DNA of 21,603 nt, taken from positions 1 through 21,603 of the forward strand of contig JBGCFH010000254.1 in the NCBI GenBank assembly GCA_045106825.1, in the 5' to 3' direction. Below, piece by piece: positions 7,123 through 14,612 of the stretch. Made by a program: the position numbers and the translations under genes. This DNA comes from CAWVWD01 sp045106825. GTDB taxonomy: Bacteria > Bacteroidota > Bacteroidia > Chitinophagales > Saprospiraceae. Below the pieces are notes generated by a model that was given only the letters and a program-made list of their open reading frames with translations, had not been told where the DNA came from and did no database searches. How positions within the stretch are numbered: position 1 is the first letter of the stretch; every line of letters starts with the position of its first letter.

Positions 7123-7285
7123 TTACTGGTTGCTGGATACTGGTTGCTGGATACTTTTTAAATTATAAATTTTAACGTTATTGAACTTTTTTGGAATCAA
7201 AAATGTCAATTGTAACAAAATTAAAATATAGGATTAATATTTTTTAAGTAACAAGCATCCAGTATCAAGCAACCAGAAACCAGTA
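7123..7285. repeat. Inverted heptamer array flanking an 89-bp spacer upstream of the MFS gene
   Basis: The left arm 7124-7156 is TACTGGT-TGCTGGA-TACTGGT-TGCTGGA-TACTT: four heptamers plus five bases. The reverse complement of 7246-7285 is TACTGGT-TTCTGGT-TGCTTGA, then TACTGGA-TGCTTGT-TACTT: the same words with exactly one extra heptamer. The left arm begins directly after the stop codon of the preceding gene, and the right arm ends 4 bp before the MFS start. Confidence 0.9.
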
Positions 7286-7289
7286 CAAT

Positions 7290-8501
7290 ATGAACGCCAT
7301 CAACCTTTACAAAGAAGCGTATTCGGGACATCCGAAAGAAGTTTGGGCATTGTCAGTCATTACTTTTATCAATCGAATGGGAACAATGGTTTTACCATTT
7401 TTGACCGTTTATCTCACCACAGTTTTAGATTTTTCCTTAACGAATGCTGGATTCATTGCGAGTGGCTTTGGGTTTGGTTCGTTGGCAGGTTCTTATCTTG
7501 GTGGAAGATTTAGTGATAAGTTTGGTGCAAATAATGTGATTATCGCCAGTTTGGTTACTGGTGGTATTATGTTTATTTTTTTACAATTTGCGGTTTCTTT
7601 TTATGGAATTATGGCAATGATTTTTGTAACGGCAATGTTTGGTGAAGCATATCGACCTGCGATGACGACTTCGATGGGTGATTATGTTCCTAAGTCAGAA
7701 ACTGGTCGTTCGATGTCTTTGATTCGGTTGGCGATAAATCTGGGAATGGCTGGAGGTCCAGCGATTGGTGGATTTATTGCCGTGACTTTGGGGTATCATT
7801 GGTTGTTTTGGATTGATGGTTTAACTTGTATTTCTGCTGCGATTATTTTCTACTTTGTATCAAGGCATTGGAAAAAACAAGCAAACAAAAATGACATTAC
7901 AGCAATCTTAGAAGAAGATGAAACGGAAGCGATTCCACCATTAAAAAACAAGAATTATGTTATCTTTTTGATTGCGACTTATTTTGTTGGATTTGTGTTT
8001 ATGCAATGGTTTCATAGTGTTCCTGTTTTTCTAAAATCAGGTTGGAATTTACAAGAAGATGCGATAGGAACATTGATTGGTTTGAGTTGTATTATTATCG
8101 TTGTTTTTGAAATGCCGTTGATTCATAGTGTAGAAAAAGCTGGTAAAATTCGGGGTTATATTTTGTTTGGCGTTTTTCTGATTGGTGTTTCGTATTTGTT
8201 CTTTTTATTCGATGGTTCATTTGCCTTAGCATTGGTCATAGTTTCAATTTGGACGTGTGGCGAAATGATTTTTATGCCGCTGAATAATGCGATTCCTATC
8301 AACGTTAGTACAAAGAAAAATCGTGGTGAATATATGTCATATTTTTGGATGGTTTGGTCATTGGTACATATTACAGCACCGATTGTAAGTTTGTTTATAA
8401 TGGATAAACTTGGTTATCATTCGCTTTGGTTTTTTCTTTTTGGAATGGCGTTGATTAGCTTAGGATTAAATTATATGTTGACAAAACGGGAAATGATTTG
8501 A
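7290..8501 (+). CDS. MFS transporter (DHA1-like, 12 membrane helices)
   Basis: The 403-residue integral inner-membrane protein has 12 hydrophobic segments. The first begins near 18 (VWALSVITFINRMGTMVLPF), and a charged central loop (about 191-215, including EEDETEA) separates the two six-helix halves. Motif A of the major facilitator superfamily is recognisable after the second helix as GGRFSDKFGANNVI (about 71-84). RPAMTTSMGDYVP and GRSMSLIRLAINLGMAGGP follow, typical of the proton-driven drug/metabolite exporter branch close to MdtH/YfcJ types. The substrate cannot be predicted. The start ATG follows directly after a heptamer-repeat arm, and I find no clear -7 box close by. The gene is convergent with the one at 8562, with a perfect 13-bp hairpin between them. 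Confidence 0.92.
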   Translation: MNAINLYKEAYSGHPKEVWALSVITFINRMGTMVLPFLTVYLTTVLDFSLTNAGFIASGFGFGSLAGSYLGGRFSDKFGANNVIIASLVTGGIMFIFLQFAVSFYGIMAMIFVTAMFGEAYRPAMTTSMGDYVPKSETGRSMSLIRLAINLGMAGGPAIGGFIAVTLGYHWLFWIDGLTCISAAIIFYFVSRHWKKQANKNDITAILEEDETEAIPPLKNKNYVIFLIATYFVGFVFMQWFHSVPVFLKSGWNLQEDAIGTLIGLSCIIIVVFEMPLIHSVEKAGKIRGYILFGVFLIGVSYLFFLFDGSFALALVIVSIWTCGEMIFMPLNNAIPINVSTKKNRGEYMSYFWMVWSLVHITAPIVSLFIMDKLGYHSLWFFLFGMALISLGLNYMLTKREMI

Positions 8502-8510
8502 TAATGATGA

Positions 8511-8549
8511 GTTGAAGTGTTGATACTCACATAACGTCAACACTTCAAC
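8511..8549. terminator. Perfect 13-bp hairpin between convergent genes
   Basis: GTTGAAGTGTTGA (8511-8523) and TCAACACTTCAAC (8537-8549) are perfect inverted copies around a 13-nt loop, 9 bp after the MFS stop codon. There is no U-tract on either strand. It may terminate in both directions, or may be a short member of the intergenic inverted heptamer-word loci (GTTGAAG/TGTTGAA). Confidence 0.6.
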
Positions 8550-8561
8550 ACAAAAATATTC

Positions 8562-9116
8562 TTACTCATTCAACAATTCAAACGAATTAAAAAATCGTTT
8601 TTGGTCGGCATTATCGTCATTATCAGCTAACGCAACCGTCTGAAGTGCATACATTCTATTTTCGACTAATAAGATTTGCATACGCATAACTGCTTGACCG
8701 TCAAGATAATCTATTTTAATCTCTCGTGCTTCATGTCCGAATAACTCAATATTTTTTTCATCTAATAACTTTCCGCCCATATTACTCACCGAACCTTGAA
8801 CAGAACCTTTGTAATATTCATCTAAAGTAGCTTCATCCATTTTTTTTGAGTTAATTTTATCTGCTGGATAATCGGTAAAACTAATCATATAAAGGATATT
8901 GTCATCAATACCTTCTTCACCTTCGTGCATAAAAATACTCATTTTTAAATCGCCCAAATCTGTAGTTAATTGTTGTGATGAAAAAGCTGGTAATGCGGGC
9001 ATTTCGATTTGGAATAAACCTCGCTCAAATCGGAAGATTTCCCAATCGCTAATATTTGTTGTTGTTGCAGCGATTGAAGCTATTGCTAATGCTACGGTTG
9101 TTAAGTGTAATCTCAT
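8562..9116 (-). CDS. Exported protein of unknown function
   Basis: The 184-residue product starts MRLHLTTVALAIASIAATTT, a typical signal peptide ending around AATTT. The mature part is an alpha/beta domain of about 160 residues. It carries FRFERGLFQIEMPALPAF (a pattern seen in PsbP/DcrB-like small exported domains: F-x-V-x-MP), then MISFTDYP, GHEAREIKIDYLDGQAVMRMQILLVENRMYALQTVA and FFNSFELL at the end. That resemblance is by eye only; I would call the role unknown. It lies 56 bp downstream of the DUF3109 gene on the same strand, so the two may be co-transcribed, and faces the MFS gene. Confidence 0.78.
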   Translation of the reverse strand: MRLHLTTVALAIASIAATTTNISDWEIFRFERGLFQIEMPALPAFSSQQLTTDLGDLKMSIFMHEGEEGIDDNILYMISFTDYPADKINSKKMDEATLDEYYKGSVQGSVSNMGGKLLDEKNIELFGHEAREIKIDYLDGQAVMRMQILLVENRMYALQTVALADNDDNADQKRFFNSFELLNE

Positions 9117-9172
9117 AGTTATTTTTTAGATTTAAAATTAAAAGTTGTGAACGAAAAATCGCTTACGGAAAA

Positions 9173-9769
9173 CTACAAAGAAGGTTTTTCACTTTTCCAA
9201 TCTTCTGCAATCGTTTCTAATTCGTTATAAACTGCTTCGCCATATTTACGAATCAATGGTTCTTTCAAAAATTTATAAACTGGTAATTTAGCCTTTTTGC
9301 CTGCAGTACAAGCTGCCGAGCAAATATCCCAACGTTCATAATTTACAGCGTCAACATCGCCGTATTCTGTTATTCGAATTGGGTACAAATGACAAGAAAT
9401 TGGTTTTTTCCAATCAGTTTTTCCATCTCGATAAGCGGCTTCAATACCACACTTTGCGATACCTTTTTCGTCAATTGTCATGTATGCACAAGCAGCATTA
9501 TCTACTAAAGGTGTTGAAAACTCTTTATACGCACCTTCTTCTATAAAAACGTACTTTCCTTGTTCCTCAATGGCTTTGATGCCTTCTGGACGTAGATAAG
9601 GTTTAATAGTATCATAAATTTTGTCCAAAACCGCTAATTCTTCATTTTCTAAAGGTGCACCCGAATCACCTTCCCAACAACACGCACCTTTACATGCATT
9701 CAGATTACAAAGAAACTGCTCTTCGATGACATCTAAACTGACCAGTATTTTATCTTGAATTAATATCAC
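9173..9769 (-). CDS. DUF3109 family cysteine-rich protein
   Basis: The 198-residue cytosolic protein has nine cysteines in the arrangement of the DUF3109 family, which is related to the YkgJ-type metal-cluster proteins: Cys21, Cys26, Cys30 and Cys31 (CNLNACKGACCW), Cys94, Cys107, Cys126 (ISCHLYPIRI), and Cys150 and Cys154 (DICSAAC). These probably bind zinc or iron. The function of the family is not known, though it is widespread in Bacteroidota. Start and length fit the family. It is probably first in a two-gene unit with the exported protein at 8562; a near-match to a -7 box (GATATTTG) lies about 50 bp upstream. Confidence 0.9.
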   Translation of the reverse strand: MILIQDKILVSLDVIEEQFLCNLNACKGACCWEGDSGAPLENEELAVLDKIYDTIKPYLRPEGIKAIEEQGKYVFIEEGAYKEFSTPLVDNAACAYMTIDEKGIAKCGIEAAYRDGKTDWKKPISCHLYPIRITEYGDVDAVNYERWDICSAACTAGKKAKLPVYKFLKEPLIRKYGEAVYNELETIAEDWKSEKPSL

Positions 9770-9952
9770 GATTTAGTTGATTGATTGATTAGTTAATTTT
9801 AACGCAAATATCTGATAATAATTTGGTCAAAAGAGGAATTAAAATAAAAACTTAATGTCTTTTTTTGAATACTTTTTGTCAATTTTGGTAACTTTTACGT
9901 TAGGATAAATAGATTAACGGTCGAAATACCAAAAAATTAATCGAAACATTTT

Positions 9953-9960
9953 ATATTTGA
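9953..9960 (+). promoter_or_regulatory. -7 box for the exported protein gene at 10058
   Basis: TATATTTG matches TAnnTTTG exactly and would give a leader of about 90 nt. No TTG is seen at -33, so this is a moderate call. Confidence 0.45.
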
Positions 9961-10057
9961 TTATTAGTTATGAATTAATCACCAAATACTCTGGACAGAT
10001 AGTTTATAATTAACATTTAAAAAATCCTATTTTCCATATTGATAAAATATACATTTT

Positions 10058-10483
10058 ATGAAAAAAGTAATACTAAGTGCTGTTTTTGCAATGATAGCTA
10101 TTTTTGCAATAGCTCAAAGTAGCACAAAAAACGTGCAAGCGGCAGAAATTTTAAAAATCACTCCTGAAGTTTATGCTCAACAAGTACAAGCTGACCTACA
10201 AGAGGTTTGTAAATTGAAACCAACTCAAGCAGAGGACGTTTATAAAATTGCTAAAACAACAGCAACAAAAATTCACCAATTAGAAAAAATTAATATTGAT
10301 AAAGGTAATCCTGATCATGAATTGCATGTTAAAAAAACATTGCAATATGGCGAAGGTTATATCATCAATCTATTAGATAAAAATCAATTAGCAGCTTATA
10401 ATAAAAAAGATAGAATTTTGCGTAAGCAAGAGTTGATTAGAGAACGCCAAGAAATGGCAAAAAAGGCAGCTGAACGTAATTAA
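10058..10483 (+). CDS. Small exported protein of unknown function
   Basis: The 141-residue product has a clear signal peptide, MKKVILSAVFAMIAIFAIAQ, with the cut probably after AIA or in the following SSTKN. The mature protein (about 120 residues) is highly charged and helical. Its end, RILRKQELIRERQEMAKKAAERN, is a basic amphipathic helix or short coiled coil. The layout (signal peptide, then two or three charged helices) resembles small periplasmic helical proteins such as those with LTxxQ motifs. The phrase LLDKNQLAAYNKKDRI is similar in style to the 'L-T-x-x-Q' turn, but I cannot assign it. It is monocistronic, with a strong intrinsic terminator 20 bp after the stop. Confidence 0.78.
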   Translation: MKKVILSAVFAMIAIFAIAQSSTKNVQAAEILKITPEVYAQQVQADLQEVCKLKPTQAEDVYKIAKTTATKIHQLEKINIDKGNPDHELHVKKTLQYGEGYIINLLDKNQLAAYNKKDRILRKQELIRERQEMAKKAAERN

Positions 10484-10503
10484 TAATTGTTTTAGTGATA
10501 AAT

Positions 10504-10540
10504 AAAAACTCGTTATTCAAAAATGAATAACGAGTTTTTT
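10504..10540. terminator. Strong intrinsic terminator after the gene at 10058
   Basis: AAAAACTCGTTATTCA (10504-10519) pairs perfectly over 16 bp with TGAATAACGAGTTTTT (10524-10539) around an AAAA loop. The T-run ends the structure on the plus strand, and a matching run lies on the other. Confidence 0.95.
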
Positions 10541-10842
10541 AGTATTAGAAGTAGTGTTATAGCGATTCATTTTATTCTTCATCTTCTCAATTTCTCAAAA
10601 CTAATTCATTATCAATAAGTTGTGATAATATTTTTTTTGAAGATACTTTATTTTTTTGATTTTGATGATTACTCATAATTCAAATTCTTTGACTGTGAAT
10701 TATATAGTTTCAGCATATATTTCCACAACAAAGATAAATATCTAATATCTCAATTCAAGTATATTTAAAAATAGATTTATTGTTATCGCATTTTTAATAT
10801 AATGTCCATTCAAAATTAATATATTCTCTTATATTTGTTTGT
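10541..10842. other. 302-bp gap between the terminator and the gene at 10843
   Basis: The DNA is AT-rich with no credible ORF or strong structure. Its only recognisable signal is the -7-like box at its right end (10830-10837). Confidence 0.5.
10830..10837 (+). promoter_or_regulatory. -7 box placed to give a leaderless mRNA
   Basis: TATATTTG matches TAnnTTTG exactly and ends only 5 bp before the ATG at 10843, so transcription would start at or beside the start codon. No TTG is present at -33, which lowers confidence. Confidence 0.45.
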
Positions 10843-11706
10843 ATGAAAAGCAATAGAATCAGAATTGGTGGTGTACCTGAACACTTTAATTTACCGATTC
10901 ATTTAGCAATAGAAAATGGAGAGTTTGCTGCACGAGGCGTTGATATAGAATGGATTACATTCAAAGGTGGAACTGGTCAAATGACGAAAGCTTTGGAAAA
11001 TGACGAAGTTGATGTTTGTATTCTATTGACCGAAGGTATTATCAATTCGATTATCAAAGGCAATCCGAGTCGAATTATTAGTAACTATGTGACTTCGCCG
11101 TTGTGTTGGGGCGTTCACACTGCTGCGGATAATTCGTTGGATAATTACAATCATATTTTTGATAAAAAATATGCAATAAGTCGATTTGGTTCTGGTTCGC
11201 ATTTGATGGCAATCGTTGATGCAAACTCAAAAGAACAAACGATTCAATCATCGCAATTTAAAGTAATTAAGAATTTGGATGGTGCATTGGAAAGTCTAAA
11301 AAAACACGAAACCGATGTTTTCTATTGGGAAAAATACACTACAAAACCATATGTCGATTCAGGACAATTGAAACGAATTGGAGAATACTATACACCTTGG
11401 CCTTGTTTTGTTGTTGCGGCTTCAGATAAAATTATTAAAGAACAACCGAATAATCTGATTCGATTATTACGTACAATTCACGACTCAAATGATAAGTTTA
11501 TGCAAAATGAAAAAGTCATCAACTTAGTCAGTGAACGCTACGGACAAAAACTAAAGGATGTCAACCGTTGGTATCATCAAACCGAATGGGCGATTCATGG
11601 TTGGGTGAGTAATAAAATGTTGAGAAGTGTTATTTATTCGTTGAAAATGGCGGAAATTATTGATAATGAAGAAGAAATTCCTTCATTGGTTTGGAAGAGA
11701 CAATAA
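10843..11706 (+). CDS. SsuA/THI5-like periplasmic-binding-fold protein without signal peptide
   Basis: The 287-residue protein has the type II periplasmic-binding fold of the NMT1/SsuA/ABC-nitrate-sulfonate group. It shows IRIGGVPEHFNLPIHLAIEN at the start, GEFAARGVDIEWI, FKGGTGQMTKALENDEVDVCILLTEGI, an SRFGSGSHLMA anion-binding-like loop near 125-135, and ALESLKKHETDVFYWEKYTT. Usual members are exported receptors for ABC importers. This one starts directly with the first beta strand, has no signal peptide or lipobox, and has no ABC permease or ATPase beside it. It is therefore probably cytosolic, either a binding/sensor protein or an enzyme like eukaryotic THI5. The ligand is unknown. A -7 box stands immediately ahead, and a 16-unit heptamer array follows the stop codon. 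Confidence 0.85.
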   Translation: MKSNRIRIGGVPEHFNLPIHLAIENGEFAARGVDIEWITFKGGTGQMTKALENDEVDVCILLTEGIINSIIKGNPSRIISNYVTSPLCWGVHTAADNSLDNYNHIFDKKYAISRFGSGSHLMAIVDANSKEQTIQSSQFKVIKNLDGALESLKKHETDVFYWEKYTTKPYVDSGQLKRIGEYYTPWPCFVVAASDKIIKEQPNNLIRLLRTIHDSNDKFMQNEKVINLVSERYGQKLKDVNRWYHQTEWAIHGWVSNKMLRSVIYSLKMAEIIDNEEEIPSLVWKRQ

Positions 11707-11818
11707 TCAATTGTTAATTGTTAATTGTTAATTGTCAATTGTCAATTGTTAATTGTCAATTGTTAATTGTTAATTGTCAATTGTTAATTGTCAATTGTCA
11801 ATTGTCAATTGTCAATTG
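11707..11818. repeat. Sixteen perfect 7-bp tandem units, TYAATTG
   Basis: The array is exactly 112 bp: sixteen uninterrupted units that are either TCAATTG (C) or TTAATTG (T), in the order CTTTCCTCTTCTCCCC. It begins at the base after the preceding stop codon. Each C unit contains the palindrome CAATTG, so the array is nearly self-complementary, with a mismatch once every 7 nt. Sequence outside the array is unremarkable. Confidence 0.97.
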
Positions 11819-11917
11819 TTAAAACGTAGTATTTGCAATAGATTTAAAATCTTAAAATGAAAATTTATTTTATAAATATTCCTAATGAATGAATGATTAA
11901 TTAAAAAATAAAACTTT

Positions 11918-12292
11918 ATGATTTTTTTAAACAATGTTGCATTAGCAAGTGGAAATGGTAGTTTTTTGTCACAAGTCATTGTGATGATGTTAGGCGTATT
12001 TGCGGCAGCTTATTTATTAAAAGGAGATGTGCAAACAGGAAGTGTTACGAATGTCTTTATTTTAGCAATTGTGATTGTGATTTTGAATAAGACACTTGGA
12101 GCTATTTTAGATTGGTTTGCATCGCCGATTAATTTTATTTCGTTAGGATTTTTTAGTTTCATTATTGATGCTTTTATTATTCAATTAGCCGAAAAATTTC
12201 TATCTAAATTTAAGGTAAAATCATTTTGGATAGCCGTTTTGATGGCAATTATTATTGCGATAGTTACCGTTGTTGTAGAATGGATATTTTAG
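11918..12292 (+). CDS. Small four-helix membrane protein (phage_holin_4 / DUF360-like)
   Basis: The 124-residue integral membrane protein has four hydrophobic segments (about 12-32, 42-62, 68-90 and 101-122) separated by short polar turns (KGDVQTGS, and AEKFLSKFKVKS before the last). Length, spacing and the AYLLKGDVQ…ILNKTLG…PINFISLGFFSFIIDAF pattern fit the four-helix 'phage holin family' widely found on bacterial chromosomes. The name is historical: no lysis genes are nearby and no phage function is implied. The ATG at 11918 is preceded by AT-rich sequence. It is probably monocistronic, lying between the heptamer array and serA. Confidence 0.85.
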   Translation: MIFLNNVALASGNGSFLSQVIVMMLGVFAAAYLLKGDVQTGSVTNVFILAIVIVILNKTLGAILDWFASPINFISLGFFSFIIDAFIIQLAEKFLSKFKVKSFWIAVLMAIIIAIVTVVVEWIF

Positions 12293-12432
12293 AGTAAGAA
12301 TCAAAAAATTGATACTAATAATTGGATTTTACAATTAATCACTTCATTCTAAAATCAAAAATTATCAATTCCTTAACTTTTATTTTAACTTGCGTGTCGG
12401 AAGATTTTTAGAAGAACAAAAAGCAATAATAC

Positions 12433-13398
12433 ATGATAAGAATATTAGCTAACGATGGGTTGCATGATGATGGTAAATTACTATTGGAGGAAGCAGGATA
12501 TGAAGTTGATGTGATAAAAATAGCACAAGAGGATTTACCGAATATTTTACCAGATTACAATGTTGTTATTGTAAGAAGTGATACAAAAATTCGTAAAAAC
12601 CTGATTGATAAATGTCCAGATTTGAAAATGATTGTTCGTGCAGGATTGGGTTATGACAATATTGATGCAGATTATGCGACAAGTAAAGGTATCAAAGTAA
12701 TCACAACACCTACGGCTTCCGCTTATTCTGTTGCAGAGTTGGTATTTGGTCATTTACTTAGTATTGCTCGTAATTTGCATTTGTCAAACAGAGAAATGCC
12801 AGAACGAGGAAACACAGCTTTCAAAGCATTGAAACGAAGTTTCTCTAATGGCTTTGAGCTAAAAGGAAAAAAAATAGCTATTCTTGGATTTGGTATAGTC
12901 GGACAACAAGTTGCTCGTATTGCGATTGGTTTTGGTATGGAAGTTATTCCAGTCGATTATGCGTTTGAAAGTGCAAAGTTAGAACTTGATATTTTTAACT
13001 TACCCAATATGTCTTTGACAATAGATTTACAAATGACATCTCTTGAGGAAGCATTAGCGAAAGCAGATGTTATTTCCGTTAATGTTCCATACATTGGTAA
13101 GCCATTACTTACGGAAAAGCATTTCAAAATGATGAAAGAAGGGGTTATTTTAATCAATGCCTCAAAAGGAGGAACAGTTGATGAAACAGCATTATTATCT
13201 GCTTTAGAAGATGAAAAAGTCGCTGGTGCAGGTATTGATGTCTTTATGAATGAACCTTCGCCTGATGGCGAGTTATTAAACCATCCAAAAATTTCAGTTT
13301 CACCACATTTAGGTGCTTCTACTGTCGAAGCACAACGCCAAATCGGTTTAGCATTAGCCGATCAAGTCATTGCATTTTTTGGAGAAGAAGGATTTTAA
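12433..13398 (+). CDS. serA: D-3-phosphoglycerate dehydrogenase-like D-2-hydroxyacid dehydrogenase
   Basis: The 321-residue protein is a short SerA without a C-terminal ACT domain. SerA oxidises 3-phosphoglycerate with NAD+ in the first step of serine synthesis. Visible features are VIVRSDTKI near 45-53, VRAGLGYDNID near 68-78, the AVAELVFG-like block at 100-106, the NAD-binding GFGIVG (152-157) with Asp175 after the second strand, and the catalytic-end SVSPHLGAST with His292. The usual catalytic Arg in the N-A-x-R-G loop is Lys245 here (INASKGGTVDE), 29 residues before Glu274 as expected for the family. Chemistry on a substituted site is not assured, so a related 2-hydroxyacid substrate is possible. 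DUF1015 follows; serC, commonly beside them in this group, is absent. Confidence 0.88.
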   Translation: MIRILANDGLHDDGKLLLEEAGYEVDVIKIAQEDLPNILPDYNVVIVRSDTKIRKNLIDKCPDLKMIVRAGLGYDNIDADYATSKGIKVITTPTASAYSVAELVFGHLLSIARNLHLSNREMPERGNTAFKALKRSFSNGFELKGKKIAILGFGIVGQQVARIAIGFGMEVIPVDYAFESAKLELDIFNLPNMSLTIDLQMTSLEEALAKADVISVNVPYIGKPLLTEKHFKMMKEGVILINASKGGTVDETALLSALEDEKVAGAGIDVFMNEPSPDGELLNHPKISVSPHLGASTVEAQRQIGLALADQVIAFFGEEGF

Positions 13399-13400
13399 TA

Positions 13401-13470
13401 AGTATAAAATATGAAGTAGAAGATATAAGGTAAAGATTTACGTTATATGTTATACTTCATAGTTTATACC
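13401..13470. repeat. 34-bp inverted repeat between serA and DUF1015
   Basis: Arm 13401-13434 and the reverse complement of 13437-13470 agree at 29 of 34 positions and are separated by 2 nt. The left arm parses as 7-nt AT-rich words of the type GTATAAA-ATATGAA-GTAGAAG-ATATAAG. It lies 2 bp after the serA stop and 15 bp before the DUF1015 start, so it fills almost the whole gap. Confidence 0.88.
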
Positions 13471-13485
13471 GACTAATTATTAATT

Positions 13486-14610
13486 GTGAATATTCACCCT
13501 TTTCGAGCATCAGTACCAAGTCTGGATAGGATTTTTAATCCCGCTTTGTTTTTTTCAAAAGCAAAACATCTTTATGCTGTCTATTACAAAAATGGTTATT
13601 TTACCAAATTAGATAAAAAAGGACTGTTTGTCTATCGACAACGAAACAGCGAAATGAGCCATGTAGGAATTATTGCGGCGACTCATGTTCAAGATTATTT
13701 GCAAGAACGCATTATTAAACACGAAGAAACATTAGAAGCCAAAGAAGAAAAAATGGTTCGCTTGTTTGAAGAACGTAATGGACAAATCAAACCTGTTTTG
13801 TTGACTTATCCTACTGTTCCTGAAATTGATAATTTCTTAAAAGATATTATTGAAACAAGAGAACCCGACCAACATATTGAGTACAAAGAAGCAGAACATG
13901 ATATTTGGTTTTTACAATCAGAAAAGGATTATAAATATGTACAACAACTATTTAAAGATAAAATAGAAAAAGCCTATATCGCTGATGGACATCATCGTGC
14001 CGCAACACTTTCTCGCTATTATCGTTACGCTTTAGATAGGCTAAAGGTACTACCCGAAAATTCACCTTACAATTATCTCTTTTGTGCTTTTTTTGGCACG
14101 AATGAATTGACTATTGCGGACTATAATCGAGTCGTAAAAGTTGATGAACATTTTGATAAAAATGCTTTTATCGAAGCATTAAAAACTGTTGGTCATCTTT
14201 CTTTAAATGATGAACCATTCAAACCTAAACGCAAACACGAATTAGCCATAATAATTGATAATCAATGGTATAGACTTCGTTGGACTCCCAAAATAATCAA
14301 ACATGAAAACTCCCGATTGAAGCAATTAGACGTATCATTATTAAATAAACAAATATTTAATAATATCTTAAAAATGGAGGATATCCGAAGTAGTGAAGCG
14401 ATTGCTTACATTGGTGGCGACAAAGGAATTAATGGTGTTTTAGATAAAATGAAATCAGCAAATAGTCAAACTATTGGCTTTATGTTAGCACCTATTTCAA
14501 TAACTGATTTTATGCAAATCGTAGACAAAGAAGGCGTTATGCCACCAAAATCTACTTATTTTATGCCACGTATCCACAATGCTTTTGTCAATCTAATGTT
14601 TGATAATTAA
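13486..14610 (+). CDS. DUF1015 family protein
   Basis: The 374-residue cytosolic protein starts with GTG at 13486; an in-frame stop just upstream excludes a longer start. DUF1015 proteins often lie in serine biosynthesis neighbourhoods and their activity is unknown. The family signature is seen as AYIADGHHRAATLSRYYRYA (163-182), a possible HHRA active site. The C-terminal part has YIGGDKGINGVLDKMK, FMLAPISITDFMQIVDKEGV and MPPKSTYFMPRIHNAFVNLM, the canonical DUF1015 end. The N-terminal PFRASVPSLDRI replaces the usual PF-K-A-x-RP opening. It follows serA by 87 bp; the gap is almost filled by a long hairpin, so read-through is uncertain. Confidence 0.9.
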   Translation: MNIHPFRASVPSLDRIFNPALFFSKAKHLYAVYYKNGYFTKLDKKGLFVYRQRNSEMSHVGIIAATHVQDYLQERIIKHEETLEAKEEKMVRLFEERNGQIKPVLLTYPTVPEIDNFLKDIIETREPDQHIEYKEAEHDIWFLQSEKDYKYVQQLFKDKIEKAYIADGHHRAATLSRYYRYALDRLKVLPENSPYNYLFCAFFGTNELTIADYNRVVKVDEHFDKNAFIEALKTVGHLSLNDEPFKPKRKHELAIIIDNQWYRLRWTPKIIKHENSRLKQLDVSLLNKQIFNNILKMEDIRSSEAIAYIGGDKGINGVLDKMKSANSQTIGFMLAPISITDFMQIVDKEGVMPPKSTYFMPRIHNAFVNLMFDN

Positions 14611-14612
14611 TA

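Noticed and set aside
11707..11818. CRISPR array
   Set aside because: Units are 7 bp with no spacers and no cas genes nearby.
11918..12292. 'Holin' as evidence for a prophage
   Set aside because: No endolysin, capsid, tail, integrase or att-like repeat nearby; the family is common on chromosomes as a small membrane protein.
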